Source of the DNA: an uncultured Lachnospiraceae bacterium
GTDB lineage: Bacteria; Bacillota; Clostridia; Lachnospirales; Lachnospiraceae
Direction: 5' to 3'
DNA: 64,000 bases
Assembly (NCBI GenBank): GCA_902781655.1
Contig: CACZJZ010000010.1
Location: forward strand, 37,711 to 101,710
The notes under the pieces are model-generated. The model saw only the letters and a list, made by a program, of their open reading frames with translations. It was not told the origin of the DNA and did no database searches. How positions within the stretch are numbered: position 1 is the first letter of the stretch; each line of letters begins with the position of its first letter. This document shows positions 9,664-18,491 of this stretch, piece after piece. Made by a program: the position numbers and the translations under genes.

Positions 9664-11031
9664 ATGAGTTTTCGTTCCAGACTGGTGTCGGGACTGCTTG
9701 TGCTGGCACTGGCAGGTGTTTTTGTTTGGACAACGTTTCGGGATAGTACGATCGGAGGGAAGAATGAGTCTGCGGGGACATCGCTCTTCACAGATGCCAG
9801 AAAGACCCTTTCTCTCTGGTATTGTGACGATACGCTGACCGATTATCTGAATGAAGTGGCGGTGGCGTGGAATGATTCCGGCAACAGGTACCGGGTTGAG
9901 CCGCATCTGGTGGATGGCGTCGAATTTCTGGAATCGGTGAACAAGGCATCGATTGCGGCGGATAAAAATATGCCAGATATTTATATTCTGCAGGACTCCA
10001 GTCTCGGCCGTGCCTACGAGGCCGGACTTGCCAGTGAGATAACGGACGCGAAGGATTTTGCGGATGATGTGGTGTATCCGGCAGCTGCGCGGAACGCGGT
10101 GACATATCAGGGAAAGATTGTCGCGTATCCGTTTTACTTTGAGACGGCGGCGCTGCTCTACAATGAGGATTATCTGCAGGAGGCGGCATCTGACGCGGGC
10201 GACGCGGCCGTGCCGGAGACAATTCAGGATATTCTGCGCTTTGCCGATCAGTATAACGCGCCGGAGAATGTGACGAGCATCTTCAACTGGGATGTCAACG
10301 ATCTGTTTTATAATTATTATTTCATCGGGAACACGATGTCGGTCGGCGGGGACAGCGGAGACGACGAGAGCAAAATCGACATTTACAACGCGCCGACTAT
10401 CCAGGCGCTCCGGGTTTATCAGAAGCTGGGGCAGTTCTTCTCCATCGATACTGCGACCAGCAGCTATGATCAGGTGCTGAGCGATTTTGCCGGCGGAAAG
10501 ACGTTGTTCACGGTGGCGACGACCGATGCGGTGCAGAAGCTCGCGGACTGGTCGGCGGACGGCACGTTCCAGTGGCATTACGGCGTGGCGGCACTGCCGG
10601 ATATCAGGGAGGATTTTGCGACGAGAGGGCTGTCAGTAACTTCGTGCCTGGTGGTGAACGGGTATTCGGAGAACCAGGACGCGGCCAACCGCTTCGTTCA
10701 GTTCCTGCTGAATGATCACAACGAGGATTTCAGCGGGCGGACGGGATACCGCCTGGCAAGAAACGGCTGCAAAACGGAGGATTCGCACTGGGACGGGTTT
10801 TATCAGGCTTACACGCAGTCCGTGCCGGAACCCAAGATGGTCGCGACGGAGAATTTCTGGATGCTGGCGGAGAATGCCATGCAGCAGGTCTGGGACGGCG
10901 CGGAGCCGAACAGCACGCTGAAAAGTCTCTATGAGCAGGTGGAGGTGCAGGTCACGGGCAATACGTCATTTCAGGCGGACGCAATTGCGGACCCGGAGGA
11001 GGTCGATGTCATTCCGGATACGTCGGATTGA
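9664..11031 (+). CDS. Extracellular solute-binding protein-like, membrane-anchored (family 1 type)
   Basis: 455 residues. The N terminus (SFRSRLVSGLLVLALAGVFV) is a hydrophobic anchor without a lipobox Cys. The mature part has features of carbohydrate-type binding proteins: LSLWYCDDTLTDYLNEVAVA at the start, DIYILQDSSLGRAYEAGLA, and a YPFYFETAALLYNEDYL segment. AGGAG lies just ahead of the ATG at 9664. No permease or ATPase is adjacent; it sits directly after the YfhO-GH20 gene, 65 bp away, and may bind a surface glycan or its breakdown product rather than feed a transporter. Orphan binding proteins can also act with distant transporters, which cannot be excluded. Confidence 0.7.
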   Translation: MSFRSRLVSGLLVLALAGVFVWTTFRDSTIGGKNESAGTSLFTDARKTLSLWYCDDTLTDYLNEVAVAWNDSGNRYRVEPHLVDGVEFLESVNKASIAADKNMPDIYILQDSSLGRAYEAGLASEITDAKDFADDVVYPAAARNAVTYQGKIVAYPFYFETAALLYNEDYLQEAASDAGDAAVPETIQDILRFADQYNAPENVTSIFNWDVNDLFYNYYFIGNTMSVGGDSGDDESKIDIYNAPTIQALRVYQKLGQFFSIDTATSSYDQVLSDFAGGKTLFTVATTDAVQKLADWSADGTFQWHYGVAALPDIREDFATRGLSVTSCLVVNGYSENQDAANRFVQFLLNDHNEDFSGRTGYRLARNGCKTEDSHWDGFYQAYTQSVPEPKMVATENFWMLAENAMQQVWDGAEPNSTLKSLYEQVEVQVTGNTSFQADAIADPEEVDVIPDTSD

Positions 11032-11059
11032 GGATGCGGATTTCTTTTTCTGAAAGTGA

Positions 11060-11088
11060 TTGACGAAGTCAAAAATCAGTGCTATATA
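11060..11088 (+). promoter_or_regulatory. Sigma-A promoter for the peptide transporter operon
   Basis: TTGACG at 11060-11065, a 17-base spacer, and TATATA at 11083-11088. It lies ~180 bp ahead of the binding-protein start at 11267, giving a ~170-nt leader that contains the hairpin at 11195-11231. Confidence 0.7.
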
Positions 11089-11194
11089 AATACTCAACCG
11101 AAGCACAAAAATACTTGTATACAGGGAATACAATTTGTGCGGTCGGAGATCAGAACAGAATATCGCGGAGATCCGGGTGGTTTCCGCATTCGAC

Positions 11195-11231
11195 AAAGGC
11201 GTCGTTTTCCAGTTGGGAAACGGCGCCTTTT
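11195..11231 (+). promoter_or_regulatory. Leader hairpin, possible attenuator
   Basis: 16-base arms (AAAGGCGTCGTTTTCC and GGAAACGGCGCCTTTT) around a 5-base AGTTG loop, pairing almost completely. The right arm ends in only four T, so intrinsic termination would be partial at best. It lies between the promoter at 11060 and the ribosome-binding site at 11251, the usual place for attenuation or mRNA protection. Confidence 0.5.
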
Positions 11232-11266
11232 CTGGTTTCCGGAGAGGTCAGAAGGGAGTGAATATT

Positions 11267-12991
11267 ATGAAAAGGGCTTGGAGTGCAGTACTGAGTGTTT
11301 CGCTCGCAGCGACCGTGCTTGCCGGCTGTGGATCCACCGGTTCCGGAGCCACAGCCGCGGACAGCGCAGCGAAGTCTTCTCCGGAGAGTGCAGGAGCTGC
11401 CGGTACGGCTGCCGCGGCGTCCTCCACTGCGTCGGGAACGGCTTCTGCAGATGACGCGGGCACACTTCACATCGCCTGGACAGCCGACTCACAGACGCTG
11501 GATGTCCAGACGACCAGTGCCGATTACGGCATTCCGATGAACGTGTATGACCGTCTGTTTGAGATCAAACTGAATGATGACGGCAGCACGCAGCTGGTAA
11601 ACAGTCTGGTAAAGGATTACACCGTATCGGACGACGGCCTTACCTATCAATTCACGCTTCGCGATGATGTCAAATTCTCGGACGGCACCCCGCTGACCGC
11701 AAACGATGTGGCGTTCTCTCTCATTCGTCTGCTGGGCCTTGATACCAGCGTCAACACGGATTTTGCCTCCTGCATCAAGGGAGCGGAAGACTATATCGCC
11801 AGAGAGGGGTACAGCTACGACGACACCCTGGAGGGCATACAGGTGGTTGACGACACGCATCTGACGATCACGCTGGCCTATCCTTTTGCCGGATTCCTGT
11901 ATGAGCTGGCGACACCGCCCTGCTCGATTTACTCAAAGGCAGCGGTGGAAGCCGCGGGCGATGACTACGGCAATGATTACAAGTCGGCCATCGGCTCCGG
12001 CCCTTACATGCTCACCGGCTGGACGAGAGACAGCAGCATTGAGCTGACGCAGAACCCGAATTACTGGGGAGACACGCCGAGTGTCAGGAACGTCGACATT
12101 CAGATCGTTCCGGACGCCTCCACCATCAGCATGATGTTCCAGAATGGTCAGCTTGACATTCTGGACTGCGATATTCTGGACTCCTCTGTCGTGGAATCGA
12201 CCTATAAGACACAGTACGCTGACAAGATTGTCACGGCGAACCGTCTGGCCACTACCTATTTCATTCTGAATGAGGACAACGAGTATCTGAAGGATGTGAA
12301 AGTCCGCAAAGCCGTTCAGATGGCAATTGACCGCCAGAGCATCCTGGATACCGTGTACAGCGGCGACGGAAATCTCTGCGACGGCATCTATCCGAAGGGA
12401 CTCATCGGATACAGCGAGGACAATCAGGGCTGGCTGAAGTATGACCCGGACGGCGCAAAGAAGCTGCTTGAGGAAGCGGGCTATCAGGACGGCGACATTT
12501 CCTTCGAGATCGCGACGGACAGCTCCGACAGCGCGAATACCTCTCTCGTGGTGCAGATGATACAGGCAAATCTGCAGGCGATCGGTATCAACACGGAGAT
12601 CAAGTCCTATGATGAGGCAAGCTGGCTGGCACTCCGCAAGTCGGGCGAGATGACCTCCTTTGTGGGAACCTGGACCGCAGATTTCAACGATCCGGATAAC
12701 TTCATCTATACCTTCTTCGGCACAGCCGACAAGACGAAACTGCGCAGCATCAATTACAAGGATGAAGACGTCATGAAGCGCATTCAGAATGCCCGGGCTA
12801 TCACGGACGACGATAAGCGCATAGCCGAGTACGACGCGCTGGAGAAGAAGATCATTGAGGACGACGCAGCATGGGTGCCGCTGTTCGGCAGAACTCATCT
12901 GTTCGTCACAGGCGACCGGGTCAGGAAATACGTTCCGCACTGGGCAGGCTACGGTGACTTCTTCGTCAACGAGGTGGAGCTGGCGGATTAA
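11267..12991 (+). CDS. ABC transporter substrate-binding lipoprotein, family 5 (oligopeptide/dipeptide type)
   Basis: 574 residues. The signal peptide ends in a lipobox (TVLAGCGS), followed by a Ser/Ala/Gly-rich linker to about residue 60. The mature domain follows the SBP_bac_5 plan: LHIAWTADSQTLDVQTTSAD, YDRLFEIKLNDDGS, LRDDVKFSDGTPLTANDVAF, then VRKAVQMAIDRQSILDTVY about two thirds along and a WVPLFGR end. The ATG at 11267 has GAAGGGAG eight bases upstream. It is the first gene of a dpp/opp-like operon with permeases at 13146 and 14082 and ATPases at 15059 and 16208. Ligand is probably a peptide or peptide-like amino acid derivative; glutathione or nickel-type ligands are alternatives. Confidence 0.88.
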   Translation: MKRAWSAVLSVSLAATVLAGCGSTGSGATAADSAAKSSPESAGAAGTAAAASSTASGTASADDAGTLHIAWTADSQTLDVQTTSADYGIPMNVYDRLFEIKLNDDGSTQLVNSLVKDYTVSDDGLTYQFTLRDDVKFSDGTPLTANDVAFSLIRLLGLDTSVNTDFASCIKGAEDYIAREGYSYDDTLEGIQVVDDTHLTITLAYPFAGFLYELATPPCSIYSKAAVEAAGDDYGNDYKSAIGSGPYMLTGWTRDSSIELTQNPNYWGDTPSVRNVDIQIVPDASTISMMFQNGQLDILDCDILDSSVVESTYKTQYADKIVTANRLATTYFILNEDNEYLKDVKVRKAVQMAIDRQSILDTVYSGDGNLCDGIYPKGLIGYSEDNQGWLKYDPDGAKKLLEEAGYQDGDISFEIATDSSDSANTSLVVQMIQANLQAIGINTEIKSYDEASWLALRKSGEMTSFVGTWTADFNDPDNFIYTFFGTADKTKLRSINYKDEDVMKRIQNARAITDDDKRIAEYDALEKKIIEDDAAWVPLFGRTHLFVTGDRVRKYVPHWAGYGDFFVNEVELAD

Positions 12992-13017
12992 GTTCTGACA
13001 GCCGGAGAAAATCGTTT

Positions 13018-13057
13018 GGGTTTGCAGCTCACAGACGGAGGCCTGTGGGCTGCAAAC
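13018..13057 (+). promoter_or_regulatory. Strong intergenic stem-loop after the binding-protein gene
   Basis: Two 16-base arms (13018-13033 and 13042-13057) pair fully with one G-T wobble around an 8-base loop. There is no T tract. Such hairpins between a binding-protein gene and its permease gene commonly stabilise the upstream message and give excess binding protein; that role is inferred from position. Confidence 0.65.
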
Positions 13058-13145
13058 CGTATCAGGAATGACCGCACTTTGTATTCATCTGACAGCGCGA
13101 CAGAGATGGGGTGCTGCGCATCGCCCCGCCGACAAGAGGAATTTC

Positions 13146-14066
13146 ATGAAACAGATTGTAAAGAGATTATTGGAAACCATCGTGGTACTGCTGGGGGTCA
13201 TTCTGCTGATCTTCATTATGCTGCGTGTCGTGCCCGGCGATCCGGTGACGACGCTGCTCGGCGAGCATGTCAACCAGCAGACGATTGACCGGCTGACCAA
13301 AACCATGCATCTTGACCGGCCGATCCTGGAGCAGTTCTTTCTGTACGTCGGAGGCCTGCTGCGCGGCGACATGGGCCAGAGCTACAAGTATAACCGCCCG
13401 GTGACACAGATGATCATGGACGCTTTTCCCTACACCCTGGCGCTCGCGATCATGGCTTCCATCTTTGCCTGGGCGCTGGGTCTGATTCTCGGCATCTTCG
13501 CGGCAGTGAAGCAGAATCGACTGCCTGATCATCTCTTCATGGGAATTTCTCTGTTCGGTGTCTCCATGCCTGTCTTTATGGCGGCGCTGTTTCTGCAGTA
13601 TCTGTTTGCATTCAAATGGAAAGTACTTCCGCTCAAGGCGGACGGCAGCTTCCTCTCGATGATTCTTCCGGCGATCGCCCTCGGCTGGAACAGCGCCGGG
13701 AGCGTCGCCAGAATCACGCGTTCCAGTCTCCTTGAGGCGATGCAGGCTGACTACATCGATACTGCAAAGGCCAAGGGTCTTCTCGGGAGAGCAGTCATCC
13801 TGCGGCACGCGCTGAAGAACTCGATGCTGCCGGTCATCACCATGATGGCGCTGCAGCTTTCGAGCATGCTGTCCGGCGCTGTCATCAGTGAGACCGTTTT
13901 CGCCATTCCCGGCATCGGGAGACTGGCCACATCTGCTATTGAAAACCGTGACATGCCGGTGCTGCAGGGCACCGTCATTTTCACGACGGTGATCGTCATC
14001 GCCGGAAACTTCATTGCGGATATTCTGTACTCCGTACTGGATCCGCGCATCCGCAAGGCGGCCTGA
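13146..14066 (+). CDS. Peptide ABC transporter permease (DppB/OppB type)
   Basis: 306 residues from the ATG at 13146 (AAGAGGA upstream). Typical DppB order: N-terminal span (TIVVLLGVILLIFIMLRVVP) followed by the GDPVTTLLG element, a periplasmic segment with YVGGLLRGDMGQSY, then five more spans. The cytoplasmic EAA loop that contacts the ATPases is RSSLLEAMQADYIDTAKAKG; the protein ends in ADILYSVLDPRIR. It pairs with the permease 15 bp downstream to form the channel. Confidence 0.9.
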   Translation: MKQIVKRLLETIVVLLGVILLIFIMLRVVPGDPVTTLLGEHVNQQTIDRLTKTMHLDRPILEQFFLYVGGLLRGDMGQSYKYNRPVTQMIMDAFPYTLALAIMASIFAWALGLILGIFAAVKQNRLPDHLFMGISLFGVSMPVFMAALFLQYLFAFKWKVLPLKADGSFLSMILPAIALGWNSAGSVARITRSSLLEAMQADYIDTAKAKGLLGRAVILRHALKNSMLPVITMMALQLSSMLSGAVISETVFAIPGIGRLATSAIENRDMPVLQGTVIFTTVIVIAGNFIADILYSVLDPRIRKAA

Positions 14067-14081
14067 GACAGGGAGGATATC

Positions 14082-15059
14082 GTGACTATTCGCAGGAGAA
14101 AAGAACTTGTCAGGGAACTGGAGCAGAGGAGTTTCTCTGCTGATGCATCCGCAGAAAATCCCGGCGCGGCGGAGAACGGCGCGAAGGAAGAGCTGGCCAG
14201 TCAGATTGGAGAAAAAGATGGCATAGCTGAACGGATGCTCCGCATGTGCAGACAGAACAAGCTGGCGCTTGTCTCAGCCATCGTGATTCTGATTATTATT
14301 TTGCTTGCCGTGTTTGCGCCGCTTATCGCGCCTTACGGCGAGGCGCAGCAGGATGTCATCAACCGGCTGCAGGGACCGAGTCTGAAGCACCTGTTCGGAA
14401 CAGACGAACTGGGAAGAGATGTTTTCTCCCGGATCCTTTATGGATCCCGGGTCTCTCTGATTGTTGGTATTCTGCCCAGTCTGATCGCGCTGGTCATCGG
14501 TGTGGTTATGGGGCTTCTGGCAGGGTATTTCGGCGGCGCTGTCGATGCGCTGATCATGCGCCTCGCCGATATCATGCTCTCCATTCCTTCCCTGCTTCTC
14601 GCCATGGTGATCATGTACACGCTCGGCGCTTCTACGATCAACCTGTTTATCGCGCTCTCCATGATTAACTGGGCGAGCATCGCCCGCGTGGTCCGTTCCC
14701 AGACGCTTTCGCTCAAGGAGAGTGAATATGTGGAAGCAGCCAGATCGATCGGCGTTTCGAGCGGCAAAATCATGTTCCGCCACATCTTTCCGAACTGTAT
14801 TCCCAGTCTGATTGTGCTCTTCACGCTGGAGGTTCCGTCCTCCATCCTTTCGGAGAGTTCCCTCAGCTTCCTCGGCATCGGCGTCCAGCCGCCCGCAGCC
14901 TCCTGGGGCCTCATGGTCAACCAGGCAAAACAATTCCTGTTCACGCAGCCGTGGCTCAGCCTTGCGCCATGCATCTCCATCATGGTGGTGGTGCTGGCGT
15001 TCAACTTCCTTGGCGATGGTCTGCGGGATGTACTGGATCCGCATATGAAGAACAGCTGA
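14082..15059 (+). CDS. Peptide ABC transporter permease (DppC/OppC type)
   Basis: 325 residues from a GTG at 14082 with GGGAGGA seven bases upstream. A ~60-residue charged cytoplasmic N terminus precedes the first span (LALVSAIVILIIILLAVFAP). The family elements LFGTDELGRDVFSRILYGSR and the EAA loop ESEYVEAARSIGVSSGKIMF are intact, ending in GDGLRDVLDPHMK. The stop overlaps the ATG of the next gene, implying translational coupling. Forms the membrane channel with the DppB-type protein. Confidence 0.9.
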   Translation: MTIRRRKELVRELEQRSFSADASAENPGAAENGAKEELASQIGEKDGIAERMLRMCRQNKLALVSAIVILIIILLAVFAPLIAPYGEAQQDVINRLQGPSLKHLFGTDELGRDVFSRILYGSRVSLIVGILPSLIALVIGVVMGLLAGYFGGAVDALIMRLADIMLSIPSLLLAMVIMYTLGASTINLFIALSMINWASIARVVRSQTLSLKESEYVEAARSIGVSSGKIMFRHIFPNCIPSLIVLFTLEVPSSILSESSLSFLGIGVQPPAASWGLMVNQAKQFLFTQPWLSLAPCISIMVVVLAFNFLGDGLRDVLDPHMKNS

Positions 15060-16117
15060 TGGCGCAGAAGAGTGCGGTATGGAGTATGAAGATGGCGATG
15101 AGTGAGAAGAAGGAAAAAGAAACCGTGACGAAAACGGATCCGGAGGATGTCCTGGAGCTTCATGACCTGAAATCTTGGTTTTATACGGAAAAAGGAATTG
15201 TCAAAGCAGTGGATGGCGTGAATCTGCGCATTCCGAAGGGCAAAATTGTCGGCCTTGTCGGAGAGAGCGGCTGCGGCAAGAGCATGACGGCGCGGTCCAT
15301 TATGGGACTCCTCAAATTTCCGGGCAGGATCGCGGGCGGAAGTATTCTCTTTGACGGAAAGGACCTCGCGAAGCTCGGGGAAAAGGAGCTTCGCAGCATC
15401 TGCGGCAAGGATATCTCGATGGTCTTCCAGGAGCCGATGACGAGCCTCAATCCGGTGCTGAAGGTCGGCAGGCAGGTGAGCGAGACGCTCCTTGTTCACA
15501 ATCCGGAGATCGGCCGGGAGGAGGCAAGAAAGCGGGTTGTCGACATGTTCGGAAAGGTCGGCATCCCGGAGCCGGAGAAGCGGTATGACAGTTATCCGCA
15601 CGAGCTGTCCGGCGGCCTGCGTCAGCGCGTCTGCATCGCCATGGCGATGATCTGCAGGCCGAAGCTGCTGATCGCGGACGAGCCGACCACCGCCCTGGAC
15701 GTCACCATTGAAGCGCAGATTCTCAAGCTGATGCAGCAGCTCTGCGCGGAGAGTGGGACGAGCATTCTGATTATCACGCATAATCTCGGCGTTGTCGCGG
15801 AGATCTGCGACGAGGTCTATGTCATGTATGCCGGGCGCATCGTGGAGCAGGCGGATACCTTCGAACTGTTCGATCACGTCGAGCATCCGTACACGAAAGG
15901 ACTGATGGCGTCGATTCCACGCATTGGAAAGAATCCGGAACGACTCTATACAATCCCTGGCGTGGTGCCGAACCTGCTTCACCTGCCGCAGGGCTGTGCG
16001 TTCTGCACGAGATGCCCCTGCGCCACGGAGCAATGCCGGACTGAGAAACCGGTCCTGACAGAGATTCGTGAAGGTCACTGGTCTGCCTGCTTTCTGAACC
16101 AGGCAAAATCAGAGTAA
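15059..16117 (+). CDS. Peptide ABC transporter ATP-binding protein (DppD/OppD type)
   Basis: 352 residues from the ATG at 15059, overlapping the previous stop; an internal ATG at 15086 could also serve. Walker A is GESGCGKS, the Q-loop [12 protein letters not shown], the signature LSGGLRQR, Walker B LLIADEPT, and the switch His lies in ITHNLGV. The C-terminal oligopeptide-transporter domain carries the Cys cluster [15 protein letters not shown], which in this subfamily often binds an iron-sulfur cluster. Functions as a heterodimer with the ATPase at 16208. Confidence 0.92.
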   Translation: MAQKSAVWSMKMAMSEKKEKETVTKTDPEDVLELHDLKSWFYTEKGIVKAVDGVNLRIPKGKIVGLVGESGCGKSMTARSIMGLLKFPGRIAGGSILFDGKDLAKLGEKELRSICGKDISMVFQEPMTSLNPVLKVGRQVSETLLVHNPEIGREEARKRVVDMFGKVGIPEPEKRYDSYPHELSGGLRQRVCIAMAMICRPKLLIADEPTTALDVTIEAQILKLMQQLCAESGTSILIITHNLGVVAEICDEVYVMYAGRIVEQADTFELFDHVEHPYTKGLMASIPRIGKNPERLYTIPGVVPNLLHLPQGCAFCTRCPCATEQCRTEKPVLTEIREGHWSACFLNQAKSE

Positions 16118-16135
16118 GCTGCAAGGAGCAGCGGC

Positions 16136-16196
16136 TTGAACGTGACGTCGATACGTCGCTTTCAAACTGACAATGGTGCCGCGAGAGACGCGGCAC
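16136..16196 (+). promoter_or_regulatory. Two adjacent hairpins between the ATPase genes
   Basis: Hairpin 1 (16136-16165): TTGAACGTGACG, loop TCGATA, CGTCGCTTTCAA, pairing 11 of 12. Hairpin 2 (16176-16196): GTGCCGCG, loop AGAGA, CGCGGCAC, perfect. Hairpin 2 ends 11 bases before the ATG at 16208, right beside the GGGG ribosome-binding site, so it could modulate translation of the second ATPase. Confidence 0.5.
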
Positions 16197-16207
16197 GGGG
16201 TGTGCGC

Positions 16208-17191
16208 ATGGAGAAATCAGGCAGTGAGAAGAAGGAAATCCTTCTGAAGGCAGAAGGTGTTTACAAGGAATTCCCGACAGGGAAAAAGGGGCAGGCGGTA
16301 CATGCCGTGAACGGCGTCGATCTCACAATTTTCCGGGGTGAGACACTGGCGCTGGTCGGCGAGAGCGGCTGCGGCAAGTCGACGCTGGGCCGGGCGCTGA
16401 TTCATATGCTTCCGCTGACGGACGGCATCGTCACCTACCGGAATCAGGTGATTTCGACCATGAGCGACAAGGTTTTCCGGCCGCTCCGCCCGAAGATGCA
16501 GATGATATTCCAGGATCCGTACGCCAGTCTTGATCCAAGAATGACGGTGCGCGACATCATCGCGGAGCCGCTTGTCACCTATCATGTGTGCAGGAACAGG
16601 GAGGAGACGACAGAGCGCGTGCTGCAGCTGATGAAGGCGGTGGGTGTGCCCGCGGATTTTATCTGGCGGTATCCGCATCAATTTTCCGGCGGGCAGCGGC
16701 AGAGAATCGGCATCGCGCGTGCCATCGCCCTCCGGCCGGAGCTGATCGTCTGCGATGAGCCGGTGTCGGCGCTGGACGTCTCCGTGCAGAGCCAGGTGCT
16801 GAACCTGCTCAAGGATCTGCAGAAGAAATATGGCCTTACCTATCTCTTCATCGGGCATGATCTCTCGGTCATCAATTTTATCGCAGACAGGGTCTGCGTC
16901 ATGTTCCTCGGTTCGGTCTGTGAGGTGGCGGGAAAGGAGGACCTCTACAGCAGGCCGCTTCATCCCTACACGGAGTTCCTTCTCGATGCGATCCCGCAGC
17001 CGGATCCGCACCGACGCGGCGAAAAGCGGGAGGTGCTCTCCGGTGAAATTCCGAGTCCGGTGAATCTTCCATCGGGGTGCTGTTTCCGGACGAGATGTCC
17101 TTACGCGACCGGGCTGTGCGCGAAGGAGCGGCCGGAGCTGCGTGCGATTGGAAACCGTTTTGTAGCCTGCCACCACCCGCTGAAGCGGTAA
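16208..17191 (+). CDS. Peptide ABC transporter ATP-binding protein (DppF/OppF type)
   Basis: 327 residues from the ATG at 16208. Walker [10 protein letters not shown]-loop IFQDPYASLDPRM, signature FSGGQRQR, Walker B LIVCDEPVSALD, switch His in FIGHDLSV. The C-terminal domain has a second Cys cluster, GCCFRTRCPYATGLC. The frame is open further upstream (to about 16136) but that stretch is the hairpin region and has no clear ribosome-binding site. Completes a full five-component peptide importer; the aminotransferase gene starts 39 bp later with its own strong ribosome-binding site. Confidence 0.92.
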   Translation: MEKSGSEKKEILLKAEGVYKEFPTGKKGQAVHAVNGVDLTIFRGETLALVGESGCGKSTLGRALIHMLPLTDGIVTYRNQVISTMSDKVFRPLRPKMQMIFQDPYASLDPRMTVRDIIAEPLVTYHVCRNREETTERVLQLMKAVGVPADFIWRYPHQFSGGQRQRIGIARAIALRPELIVCDEPVSALDVSVQSQVLNLLKDLQKKYGLTYLFIGHDLSVINFIADRVCVMFLGSVCEVAGKEDLYSRPLHPYTEFLLDAIPQPDPHRRGEKREVLSGEIPSPVNLPSGCCFRTRCPYATGLCAKERPELRAIGNRFVACHHPLKR

Positions 17192-17230
17192 TGCGGAGAC
17201 GTTTTCTTCCGGAGCGAGGAGGTAAAAAGT

Positions 17231-18454
17231 ATGTACGATCTGAATCAGAATTTCAGCCGGTTTCCCGGCGGGTATCTGTTTGCGGCGGTGCGGCAGAAGA
17301 AGGAGGAGTTTCAGAGGAGCCATCCGGATGCGGATGTGATCAGTCTCGGGATCGGGGATGTGACGAAGCCACTGTGTCCGGTTGTGATGAAGGCGCTGGA
17401 GGACGCCGCTGCGGAGATGGGGGATGCCGCGACGTTCCGTGGATATGGGCCGTACGAGGGATATGCTTTTCTTCGGGAAGCCATTGCCAGGGTTGATTTC
17501 CAGCAATATGGCGTGAAGATTCTGCCGGATGAGATTTTTGTCGGGGACGGCGCGAAGAGCGATCTTGCCGGCATCACGGACCTGTTCTCGGACAGGAACC
17601 GGATTGCTATCTGCGAGCCGACATACCCTGCGTATGCAGACAGCAATGTCGTCGGCGGGAGATGCGGATATTTTGACGAGCACACGGGGCGCTGGACGAG
17701 TGTGATGTATCTGGACTGCACGGAGGACAACGGGTTTGTGCCCGAGGTGCCGGGCATGGGCGCTTCGTCGCCCGATATCATCTATCTGTGCTTCCCGAAC
17801 AATCCGACCGGCGTGATGATCACGCGGAGCGCGCTGCAGCGGTGGGTCAACTACGCACTGGAGAAGGGGGCGGTGATTCTCTACGATGCGGCATATAACG
17901 CGTTTATCGAGACACCGGATGCCCCGCACACGATTTACGAGTGCGCCGGCGCGGAGCAGTGCGCAATCGAGCTGCGCAGCTTCTCCAAGACGGCCGGGTT
18001 TACCGGCATGCGCCTGTCATACATGGTGATTCCGGAGGCACTGCGCTGCGGTGGCGCCTCGCTCCGCAACATGTGGAAGCGGCGTCTCGGCGCGCGCTAT
18101 AACGGCGCGCCGTATATCATTCAGCGGGCCGGGGCGGCTGTCTACACACCGGAGGGACAGAAGCAGACGGCGCAGCAGGTTGCGGAGTACAAGCAAAATA
18201 CGAAGCGTATCCGCGCGGAGCTGGAGGCCATGGGGTATACGGCATACGGCGGTACGGATGCGCCGTACGTCTGGATGAAGCTGCCCGCGGGAATGAAATC
18301 CTGGGATTTCTTCGATCTGCTGCTCACGAAGGCCGGCGTGGTCGGCACGCCGGGCGTGGGCTTCGGCGCGGATGGAGAGGGATTCTTCCGGTTCACCGGA
18401 TTTGGAACGCCGGAGCGGACGGAGGAGGCACTGGCACGGATCGCGAAACTGTGA
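17231..18454 (+). CDS. dapL: LL-diaminopimelate aminotransferase family protein
   Basis: 407 residues, the normal DapL length, class I/II PLP fold. It starts at an ATG with AGGAGG seven bases upstream. DapL landmarks are present: N-terminal NQNFSRFPGGYLFAAV, SLGIGDVTKPLCP, GYGPYEGYAFLREAIA, NNPTGVM, and the PLP lysine in ELRSFSKTAGFTGMRLSY (about Lys253). DapL converts tetrahydrodipicolinate to LL-DAP with glutamate as donor, a one-step lysine/peptidoglycan route in Clostridia. Placement directly behind a peptide importer and ahead of an AEC carrier, racemase and hydroxyacid dehydrogenase also allows a catabolic transaminase role. Family assignment is strong, physiological direction uncertain. 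Confidence 0.82.
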   Translation: MYDLNQNFSRFPGGYLFAAVRQKKEEFQRSHPDADVISLGIGDVTKPLCPVVMKALEDAAAEMGDAATFRGYGPYEGYAFLREAIARVDFQQYGVKILPDEIFVGDGAKSDLAGITDLFSDRNRIAICEPTYPAYADSNVVGGRCGYFDEHTGRWTSVMYLDCTEDNGFVPEVPGMGASSPDIIYLCFPNNPTGVMITRSALQRWVNYALEKGAVILYDAAYNAFIETPDAPHTIYECAGAEQCAIELRSFSKTAGFTGMRLSYMVIPEALRCGGASLRNMWKRRLGARYNGAPYIIQRAGAAVYTPEGQKQTAQQVAEYKQNTKRIRAELEAMGYTAYGGTDAPYVWMKLPAGMKSWDFFDLLLTKAGVVGTPGVGFGADGEGFFRFTGFGTPERTEEALARIAKL

Positions 18455-18491
18455 AAACAGATCAGTGCACAGACAAGGGGGAGAGTGCGAT

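Noticed and set aside
14438-16078. 546-residue leftward ORF over the permease/ATPase genes
   Set aside because: Covers two genes with complete ABC motifs on the plus strand; no domain or ribosome-binding site of its own.
16217-17929. 570-residue leftward ORF
   Set aside because: Shadow of the DppF-type ATPase and dapL genes.
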